Source of the DNA: a virus
Length of the DNA: 25,650 nucleotides
IMG/VR virus record: IMGVR_UViG_3300003322_001190
Coordinates: 1-25,650 of that record
Direction: 5' to 3' (one strand)
Below are positions 13,083-19,395 of the stretch, piece after piece. Position 1 is the first letter of the stretch. The number at the start of each line of letters is the position of its first letter. The notes below the pieces were generated by a model. It was not told the DNA's origin, searched no databases, and worked only from the letters and a program-made list of their open reading frames with translations. The position numbers were made by a program, and so were the translations under genes.

Positions 13083-13122
13083 GGGGGCCTCCTGAGGAGT
13101 CGGTGTCGCCTTGACGCTGTCA

Positions 13123-13152
13123 AGGTTACTCCAAGGATCATTGGAGAGGCAA
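13123..13152 (-). promoter_or_regulatory. Spacer-dyad promoter H
   Basis: -35 TTGCCT (13147-13152), 18-bp spacer with CCAATGATCCTTGG, -10 TAACCT (13123-13128), then the perfect second dyad CCTTGAC-AGC-GTCAAGG. It leads the longest accessory operon (13082 to 9461). Confidence 0.78.
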
Positions 13153-13169
13153 GCCCCTCCCTGGCGGGA

Positions 13170-13179
13170 TTTTTAAAAA
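13170..13179. repeat. TTTTTAAAAA element
   Basis: Perfect T5A5 palindrome 5 nt after the stop at 13185 and 18 nt upstream of the -35 box of promoter H, flanked by a TCCCGCCAG copy. Confidence 0.65.
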
Positions 13180-13184
13180 CGGGT

Positions 13185-13667
13185 CTAGCGGTTGCCGAAC
13201 GCCACGTCCATCAGCGCGGACAGGTCGTCCAGCGGCAGGGTGACGCTACGTCCGTCCTTGGACACGTCGTATCCGTCTCCCGGTGCCGGGGTGTAGCCGG
13301 GGTAGTTCCTCAGGTTCCGCCGGAGAAGGGTCAGCAGGCGCTGCGCGTGCAGCCGCTCCACCTCCTCCGAGGTCTCCTTGCGCTCGAAGTCGGCCCAGGG
13401 GCCGGAGAGCTTGCGGGGGTCCACGGCGGCCCTCGTGAGGGACTCCTCGTCCTCCCCGGGACTGCTGACGATGTACGCCTTCAGGGACAGGTTCGCCCTG
13501 TAGCGCGTCTCGCCCTTGCCGGGCATGTGGCGCGTGCGGGTGGTGGTGTCCTCCACCCACTCGCCGGAGCCGTTGATGCGCCATCCAGGGGACAGGTCCA
13601 CGATCTCGTAGCACCTGTCCCCAGGACCGACGTACCGTCCGCCGACTTCCAGGTCACTGCGCTTCAT
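13185..13667 (-). CDS. Hypothetical phage protein, 160 aa
   Basis: The first 70 residues look like a small beta-barrel (DLEVGGRYVGPGDRCYEIVD, GWRINGSGEWVEDTTT, YRANLSLKAYIVSS), reminiscent of proteins with a short SH3-like start (KRSDLEVGGRY), but no family is certain. The rest is helical and charged (RKETSEEVERLHAQRLLTLL) and ends in a beta segment. ATG at 13667 has GGGAGG 6 nt upstream; a longer frame to 13724 would cross promoter I. It is the only gene of the promoter I unit. Confidence 0.78.
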   Translation of the reverse strand: MKRSDLEVGGRYVGPGDRCYEIVDLSPGWRINGSGEWVEDTTTRTRHMPGKGETRYRANLSLKAYIVSSPGEDEESLTRAAVDPRKLSGPWADFERKETSEEVERLHAQRLLTLLRRNLRNYPGYTPAPGDGYDVSKDGRSVTLPLDDLSALMDVAFGNR

Positions 13668-13696
13668 GCACTTCCTCCCGCTCTCCACCGGTCTCC

Positions 13697-13726
13697 AGGT
13701 TACTCCTGGAATCCTTGGGGTCACAA
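13697..13726 (-). promoter_or_regulatory. Spacer-dyad promoter I
   Basis: -35 TTGTGA (13721-13726), 18-bp spacer with CCAAGGATTCCAGG, -10 TAACCT (13697-13702). Its -35 box overlaps the base of the terminator hairpin at 13724-13753. Confidence 0.7.
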
Positions 13727-13753
13727 CGGGAGAGGGGCTTCCCTCTCCCGTTG
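13724..13753 (-). terminator. Strong hairpin terminator fused to promoter I
   Basis: A 13-bp perfect stem (CAACGGGAGAGGG / CCCTCTCCCGTTG) with a 4-nt loop lies 10 nt after the stop at 13764. It should insulate the gene upstream from promoter I. Confidence 0.75.
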
Positions 13754-13763
13754 CTCACAGCGG

Positions 13764-14852
13764 TCAGCCCATGTAGGGCTTGATCAGCTCGTCGATGATG
13801 CCGACGGCCTTCACGGGCGCCTGGGTGTTCAGGGCCTCCTGGATCTTGTTCAGGAGCATCCGGAAGGACTTCATGATCTGTTCGGTCTCGGCCATGTGAA
13901 CCGCGTCCTTGCCGGACAGCTCCTTGGACAGGTCGTGGATCTTCTTCTTCGCCGCCTCGCTGGCCTTGTCGAACGCGGCCTTGGCGTCGGTGTACTGCTT
14001 GTCCGACAGGGAGAGGTCCCGCTCCGCCTCCCTGCGGACTTGGGCGATCTGGTCCTCCAGTTCGGCAACCTGCTTCTTCAGGCCGTCGATCTCAGCCGTA
14101 CCAGCCGACCCGGCGAAGTTCTCCCCGAGAACCGAGACGAGCAGTTCCAGCGCGTCATTGACGTCAGAGGGGAGGGCGGGGCTGTGCACGGGGGAGGTCT
14201 CCTGGGTCTCGGGGGCGGAGAGGACGGTTTCCGGGTTGTAGACGCCATGGCGGAAGCCCCGGTGCATGGCGAGCCCCTGCGGGCGCTTGGAGGTGAACTT
14301 CTTGCCCTGCTCCCAGCACTCGATGCAGTAGTACGTCTCGACCCCGTGGAGGTTCACGAGGAAGAGGCTCGACTGCGTCTGGCCCAGGAGCGCCGGGTCG
14401 AAGACCGGGATCTCGGTCGGCAGGACGCGGACCTCCTTCACGGGCTCGGGCTCCGGCTGAGCGTCCACGAGTCCGCCCTGGGTCGCCTCTTCGGCCTTCT
14501 TCTTGGCCCGGTCCGCTTCGGCCTTCTTCTTGGCCTGAGCGGCCTCGAAGGCCTTGCGCTGTGCGTTGGCCGCCTGCGCCTTCTTCTCGCCCTCCGCCTC
14601 CAGCTCAGCGAGAAGAGCCTCGGTCTCTTCAGGCGTACGGGCCGGGCCCTCGCCGATGAGGTTGTACTGGCGGGCGTTCGAGCGGAACACCTTCATCGAC
14701 TCGTCGTTGGGGTTCAGACCGATCGTGATCGCAACGCCGTCGGGCGCGCTGATCACGATCTTCTGGTTCCGGATCGAGACGTCCCAGTCCGCAGCCTTCG
14801 CGAGATCGATCGCGTTCTGCACCTCAGCGGGTACGCGCTTGTTACCAGCCAT
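13764..14852 (-). CDS. Zinc-finger coiled-coil protein with HicA-like N terminus, 362 aa
   Basis: Residues about 8-68 (AEVQNAIDLAKAADWDVSIR, then SAPDGVAITIGLNPNDESMK and ARQYNLIG) resemble a HicA-like fold, but the expected catalytic His is not clear. Residues 70-125 are a Lys/Ala/Glu-rich coiled coil, followed by a Pro/Glu linker. A single C2H2-type finger lies at C176, C179, H197 and H202 (YYCIECWEQGKKFTS ... GLAMHRGFRHG). Residues 255-315 form a second coiled coil. ATG at 14852 has GAGGAGG 6 nt upstream; the in-frame extension passes through promoter J. It is the only gene between promoter J and the terminator at 13724. A DNA- or RNA-binding oligomeric protein is likely; it is a candidate regulator, but this is inference. 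Confidence 0.82.
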   Translation of the reverse strand: MAGNKRVPAEVQNAIDLAKAADWDVSIRNQKIVISAPDGVAITIGLNPNDESMKVFRSNARQYNLIGEGPARTPEETEALLAELEAEGEKKAQAANAQRKAFEAAQAKKKAEADRAKKKAEEATQGGLVDAQPEPEPVKEVRVLPTEIPVFDPALLGQTQSSLFLVNLHGVETYYCIECWEQGKKFTSKRPQGLAMHRGFRHGVYNPETVLSAPETQETSPVHSPALPSDVNDALELLVSVLGENFAGSAGTAEIDGLKKQVAELEDQIAQVRREAERDLSLSDKQYTDAKAAFDKASEAAKKKIHDLSKELSGKDAVHMAETEQIMKSFRMLLNKIQEALNTQAPVKAVGIIDELIKPYMG

Positions 14853-14889
14853 GTGGCCTCCTCGGGTCGGTTCTCTCTGGCAGGACAAG

Positions 14890-14918
14890 AACCTACTACC
14901 AAGGATTCCTGGAGTCAA
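14890..14918 (-). promoter_or_regulatory. Spacer-dyad promoter J
   Basis: -35 TTGACT (14913-14918) overlaps the stop of the giant enzyme gene (14915). A 17-bp spacer holds CCAGGAATCCTTGG; -10 TAGGTT (14890-14895). The leader carries TCCTGCCAGAGA. Confidence 0.72.
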
Positions 14919-17900
14919 GCTCCCAGCTTCACCGGCTCCCAGCTACCTCCGATGCAGAGCATGATCTCCTTGACGTCCCAGGTCGCAGGCTCGACCTTGG
15001 GCAGGAACCGCACGTGGCTGTTGTGGTACTTCAGCGTGATGTGCGGAGTCCATCCATGATCATTGCGGACCTTGTACCCGTGCTCCACGAGGAGTTCGTT
15101 CAGGTCGTGCCGGATCGCCCCTCCCCCGGGGATGTCCACGGCGGCCCACAGGACATGGTTGCCCGGGTTGGTGAAGGTACCGGCTCCGCCGACGCTGGCC
15201 TTGAAGGGCTTCTGCGTACGGGCCCACGCACGCACGAGGGAGTCCAGCCCGGCCACCTGGTCCTTGGAGTGCTCCGTCTTGCTCCCGAGGTAGCACAGGG
15301 TCACGTGGAGGGCCTCCAGGGGCTCCCCGTCCTCCACCAGCAGTTTCCGGCCGATGCTCTTGGGCGGCACGATGGCGATCATGATGCCGTCGCCGTCTGT
15401 TCCCGAGGCCTGGGAGAACAGGCCGGACAAGGTCCTCCTCGCCGTCGTGGGGACCCAGGGGCTCGGTCCGGTGGGCGAGGAGTTCTTCCACTCCCGCAGG
15501 CGCTCCCAGGGCCGGTCAGGGTGCTGGTCGAGGTACTTCTCCACGACGTTCGAGAGATCGAAGAGCCCCTTGCCGTTACCAGTGAAGGCGTCCGAGCGGT
15601 GGGTGTGCAGCTCCTCCCAGAGGTTGGCCGCCATGCGCTGGCGCTCCTCCTCCGGCAGCCTGCCGATCGCCTCGATCTCGTGGAGCAGGGTCTCGGCATA
15701 GTCCCAGTAGGACTCCGGCAGGTGGGTGGCGCTCCAGTCCTTCGGGACCTCCAGGGGGTGCACGGCCCAGGTGTCGTCGGTGACGTCGTAAGCCGCGTAC
15801 GGCTTGAGGTTCCTGATGTCCCAGGCCCGGGGGTTCACGAAGAACGTCCGGTCGAAGGGGCCCACCTTGCGGCCGTCGGCCAGCTCGAAAAAGTAATTGT
15901 CGACATTCGCCTTGGACCACAGGGCGTCCGTCATCTGCTGGGCGATCTCGGCATCGTCCAGCTCCTCGTGATCCGGATTCTGGTCGCGGAACTCGGTCCA
16001 GTCGATGCCGATCAGGACGTCGAAGTCCCCGTTGAAGGGCTGCCACTTGGCCGCCTCGGACCCGGCGAAGTACACCTTGGCCCAGGTCTCCCAGCCGTCG
16101 TACAGGTGCCCCAGGACGCGCCCTACGCGGTCCAGGATGTCCTGGCGGACCTCCGGGCGCAGGTGGTCGCCCTCGAAGATGCGCTGGTCGTTCTGGGCAC
16201 TGTTGGGGCCCCAGTACCGGCCCTCGGGGAGCCAGGTGTGGGTGTGGGTGTAGACCGGGTGGTCCCCGATCGTGGTGTTGTCCTCGTGGCCGTGCGAGCC
16301 GTCGTCGTGAGCCCAGCCGTCCATGGTGGTCATCTGGACCCGGTGGCCCTCGTTGTCGGTCCCCATGGTTCCCGGCGGCGTGTAGGCGGCCGTCGTGGAC
16401 GAGGAAGACCCCGAGTCTCCCCCGGCGTCTCCCGAGTCGTCAGAGCCGCCCTGAAGGGCTTCCGGGACCCCTCCCATCCACCGGTTCTGGGTGTGCTTGC
16501 GCTTCTCCTCGTCGGCCTCCATGGCCCCTTGATGCTGGGCGGGTGCCTGGAAGTGCTCGTCGAACGTTCTCAGGGCGTTGTGGTGACCGTAGTGGCCCAG
16601 CAGCCCCCGGAACGTGTCAACGAAGTCCTGACCATGGCCGCCCGAGGTGAGCAGGTGGGCCATCTCGTGCAGTACAGCGTGGTTGTGGAAGTGGTTCGAA
16701 CCCAGGTGGAGGCGAAGCTGCTCGTCCGGCTCCCCCAGCTCGTCCTCTCGCACGACGTAGCTGTGGTTCGGACGCAAGGTCGGCCTGACGGCCAGGTCGG
16801 CCGCCTGCGGATGCCCGTGGTCGTGCAGGATCTGCCGGGCGTGGTCCCCGGCCTCCTCCAGATCTCCGTAGCGCTGGAGATCGTGACCGCCCTCCGTCAT
16901 GGCCTTCTGAGCCGCGTAGACGTTCGTGGTCCACGCATCCCTCGCCGCTGTCGAGCGCACCCCCTCCGGGTCGGAGAGATCCGGCCTGGTCAGACAGACG
17001 AACTGAGGGCTCTTCCGGGTGAACAGCCGCATCTGCCGGTGCGGGACCTCGGTCTCGGCCCGGTGGCGGACCTCCGGCCAGGACTCGGCGAAGCCGGGGT
17101 GCAGCTCGCCGGACTCGTGCATCTCGTCGATCTGGGGCGCGGTGAACCACCGGTGCCCGGCCGCCTCGTGGGAGTGCGAGCCGTCCTCGGAGGGTGTGAA
17201 CTTCTCCGGGGTGTCGGCGATCACCGTGTGGTACGACCAGCCCCCGTGGTCGTTGGAGTGCGTGCCGATGTGGCCGAGCGGCGGCAGACCTCCCAGCTCC
17301 TCGTCACCCTCTCGGGTACCAGCCTCGAAAGGGGTCTCACCCCTCTCGATCGCTCCGCCGGGGATGGACCAGGTACCCGGGTGGTCGACGTGCCGCGAGC
17401 GCTGCTGGAGCAGGTAGTGGTGGGTCCCCTCCAGGTCCGTGTGGCGCACCAGGAGTCCAGCCGCTCCGCGCGCTCCCCAGTGGTCGTGTCCCTGGGCGCA
17501 GGTGACCTCGTCGGGGTCCTTCGCGGCGTGCACCCGGATGGGGTTGTCGAAGGTGTGGGTGACAGGCCCGCGTGCCGAGTGCCAGGTGATCCCCCGCACG
17601 TTCATGGGGGCGTTGCGCTTGAGGGGCACCTCCCGTTCGGGGTCCATGTCCCAGTCCCGTACGGCCCGGTCCTCCAGCACGTACGAGTTGTCCTCGATGT
17701 GGTGACGCTCGGGAGTGTCGGCGTGCAGGACCACGGCTGTCTGCCCGGGGCTGAGCCGGTCGCCGTTGAGGTGGTGGTAGCCGGGATCGTCGGTCCAGTG
17801 CACGCCGACGTTGCCCTTGGTCAGGGTGTGCTGGAGGACGGCTCGGGCCCGCTCATCCACCGGGAGCTTCTCGTTGTGCGCCGGGTGGCTGCTGGGAAGG

Positions 17901-19180
17901 TCCAGGGCGAGGTGGCGGTACACCCGGGACTGGAGCTTGGGGTGCCACTGGTCCCACATACGCTTGTGGAAACCGTCGTCCTCCTCGTACTGGCTCTCCC
18001 CGACCTGCCGGGGCAGGCCAAAGCTCACTCCCGCCGTACGGGGCTCCAGGGGCTTGGCGGAGAAGCCGATCTCGCTCGGCTTGATCTCCGAGGGGATGTG
18101 CTCGCCGGTGGCCTCCGCCGGATGCCGGGCGGGCGCCGGAGCACCCTTCCCCGCGAGGCCGAACATGTTCCGGCTCACCCGCACGGGGACGTGATCCATC
18201 CCGAGGACCCTGGCCGCCCGCAGCCGGTGGTTGCCCTCACCGAGGTAGGCCTCCCCCGTCTTGGGGTGGTACTGGAGCATCAGGGGCTCCATGTAGCCCT
18301 TCTCGGCGAAGTGGGTCGCCACCTCCCGCGCGTGGTCCCCGTCGGTCTCCTGAGTGGCGTACGGAGCCAGCTCGTGTGTGGGCACCATCTCCACGTTCGG
18401 ATGACCGGCGGTGTGCACCCGCACCCGGATGCCGTGCTGGTTCAGAAACCGGGAGGGGATGTCCCCTCCGTCGTACCTCGCTTCCAGGTCGGCCTGCTTG
18501 CGCACGGGGCTGGAGAAGTCGTACCGGTTGAAGGGCGTTCCGGTGTGGAACTTCATGCCCTCCTCGGAATACTTCTGCCCCGAGGACCAGTGGTCATTGC
18601 CCTCTCTCCACGAGACCCCCGTGACCTTCATCGGGGCCCCGGGACGGACCGGCAGGCGCCAGGAGATCTCGGGGTCGTACTTCTCCCCGGGCCGCATGTT
18701 CTCGTGCCAGTGGTGCTTGTCCGGCGGGGTCTCGGCGTGCATGACGATGTGGGTCGTCGGGCATCCGCCGTGACCAGACTCCTCGTCGCCGCAGTTGTGT
18801 TTGCGCTCGTGGTCGTTGTACGTCCCCCAGCCGGTCTGGTTGGCGTACTCGGCGGCCTTGTGGGGGCTCGGGCTCCAGTAGTTGCCGAGGCCGCCGGTGG
18901 AGCCCTCCTCGCCCTCCGGGCCCTGGTTCTGGGCGTTCTGCTTGCGGACCTCGCTCAGCAGCAGGTGTGCCTTGGCCGCCGGGGGCTGGTTGGGGTCGTG
19001 GACGAACTTGTGGACCTCCGGCCGCAGGACCACGGACAGGCCACGGTGGACCCCCTGGTCCCGGGTGTAGCCGCTCTCGTCCGGCCGTCCCATGGGCTGC
19101 GCGTGGTACTGGCTCTCCTCGGCGGGCGCCGCCGTCTTGTGGGCCGCCGTGGTGAACAGCTCGGTCAGGGTCTGGGACAT
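14915..19180 (-). CDS. Giant multi-enzyme protein, 1421 aa (ART x2, ParB-like, Nudix, HExxH, NTase, 2H)
   Basis: Modules in order. (1) ADP-ribosyltransferase-like, about 40-195: HRGL with R46, GNYWSPSPHKAAEYA, then DPEISWRLP with E171. (2) ParB-like, about 245-337: YLGEGNHRLRAARVLGMDHV. (3) Second ART-like copy, about 410-535: NVGVHWTDDPG and DPEREVPLKRNAPM. (4) Nudix, about 570-715: box 609-631 with GAIERGE, then REGDEELGG. (5) Zinc peptidase-like: HEMAH at 838-842 with H849. (6) Ser/Gly/Asp linker 911-930. (7) Nucleotidyltransferase-like, 1036-1060: FAGSEA, then GDFDVLIGID. (8) 2H phosphoesterase-like C terminus: HVT at 1292-1294 and HIT at 1380-1382. ATG at 19180 has GGAGG 6 nt upstream. 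It directly follows the terminase gene. It may be a virion-carried or self-processed enzyme set acting on NAD, ADP-ribose or RNA ends. Domain calls are by motif; the combined role is inferred. Confidence 0.88.
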   Translation of the reverse strand: MSQTLTELFTTAAHKTAAPAEESQYHAQPMGRPDESGYTRDQGVHRGLSVVLRPEVHKFVHDPNQPPAAKAHLLLSEVRKQNAQNQGPEGEEGSTGGLGNYWSPSPHKAAEYANQTGWGTYNDHERKHNCGDEESGHGGCPTTHIVMHAETPPDKHHWHENMRPGEKYDPEISWRLPVRPGAPMKVTGVSWREGNDHWSSGQKYSEEGMKFHTGTPFNRYDFSSPVRKQADLEARYDGGDIPSRFLNQHGIRVRVHTAGHPNVEMVPTHELAPYATQETDGDHAREVATHFAEKGYMEPLMLQYHPKTGEAYLGEGNHRLRAARVLGMDHVPVRVSRNMFGLAGKGAPAPARHPAEATGEHIPSEIKPSEIGFSAKPLEPRTAGVSFGLPRQVGESQYEEDDGFHKRMWDQWHPKLQSRVYRHLALDLPSSHPAHNEKLPVDERARAVLQHTLTKGNVGVHWTDDPGYHHLNGDRLSPGQTAVVLHADTPERHHIEDNSYVLEDRAVRDWDMDPEREVPLKRNAPMNVRGITWHSARGPVTHTFDNPIRVHAAKDPDEVTCAQGHDHWGARGAAGLLVRHTDLEGTHHYLLQQRSRHVDHPGTWSIPGGAIERGETPFEAGTREGDEELGGLPPLGHIGTHSNDHGGWSYHTVIADTPEKFTPSEDGSHSHEAAGHRWFTAPQIDEMHESGELHPGFAESWPEVRHRAETEVPHRQMRLFTRKSPQFVCLTRPDLSDPEGVRSTAARDAWTTNVYAAQKAMTEGGHDLQRYGDLEEAGDHARQILHDHGHPQAADLAVRPTLRPNHSYVVREDELGEPDEQLRLHLGSNHFHNHAVLHEMAHLLTSGGHGQDFVDTFRGLLGHYGHHNALRTFDEHFQAPAQHQGAMEADEEKRKHTQNRWMGGVPEALQGGSDDSGDAGGDSGSSSSTTAAYTPPGTMGTDNEGHRVQMTTMDGWAHDDGSHGHEDNTTIGDHPVYTHTHTWLPEGRYWGPNSAQNDQRIFEGDHLRPEVRQDILDRVGRVLGHLYDGWETWAKVYFAGSEAAKWQPFNGDFDVLIGIDWTEFRDQNPDHEELDDAEIAQQMTDALWSKANVDNYFFELADGRKVGPFDRTFFVNPRAWDIRNLKPYAAYDVTDDTWAVHPLEVPKDWSATHLPESYWDYAETLLHEIEAIGRLPEEERQRMAANLWEELHTHRSDAFTGNGKGLFDLSNVVEKYLDQHPDRPWERLREWKNSSPTGPSPWVPTTARRTLSGLFSQASGTDGDGIMIAIVPPKSIGRKLLVEDGEPLEALHVTLCYLGSKTEHSKDQVAGLDSLVRAWARTQKPFKASVGGAGTFTNPGNHVLWAAVDIPGGGAIRHDLNELLVEHGYKVRNDHGWTPHITLKYHNSHVRFLPKVEPATWDVKEIMLCIGGSWEPVKLGA

Positions 19181-19395
19181 GGCCACCTCCACCCCTTCGG
19201 GCTTGTACTGCACCCAGAGACAGCAGAAGGCCCCCGAGTGAACGGGGGCCTTCCAGCACAGTGAAGCGAGATCCCGCCAGAGATCCGACTCAGGAGGCCG
19301 CTCGCCGAGGAGCAGACCAATCACTGCGTACGTGGCCGGGTGAAACGGCCGATATCGAAAGCATGCCATGATCGCAAGCTCTTCGGCAAGGTCGC
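19181..19395 (-). other. 215-base gap between the terminase and the giant enzyme gene
   Basis: No stop codon separates a GTG at 19399 (GTGA overlap with the terminase stop) from the giant enzyme, so a 73-residue in-frame extension (SDLAEELAIMACFRYRPFHP ...) is possible, giving 1494 aa. The extension would be translated through a strong hairpin, and the ATG at 19180 has the better ribosome site. The gap also contains an inverted copy of the TCCCGCCAGAGA motif (19272-19283). No spacer-dyad promoter and no tRNA were seen. Confidence 0.5.
19226..19253 (-). terminator. Strong hairpin upstream of the giant enzyme gene
   Basis: An 11-bp perfect stem (GAAGGCCCCCG / CGGGGGCCTTC) with a 6-nt loop lies 45 nt before the ATG at 19180. 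It may terminate, attenuate or cap the terminase message. Confidence 0.6.

Noticed and set aside
12132-15059. Long plus-strand open frame (975 codons)
   Set aside because: It mirrors several well-supported minus-strand genes with their own ribosome sites and domains; its translation is low-complexity (Val, Leu, Gly, Asp, His, Arg), typical of an antisense frame in GC-rich DNA.
15014-19264. Plus-strand open frame of 1416 codons opposite the giant enzyme
   Set aside because: Antisense shadow of a gene with seven recognisable domains; composition is repetitive Val/Leu/Gly/Arg and no domain or ribosome site was seen.
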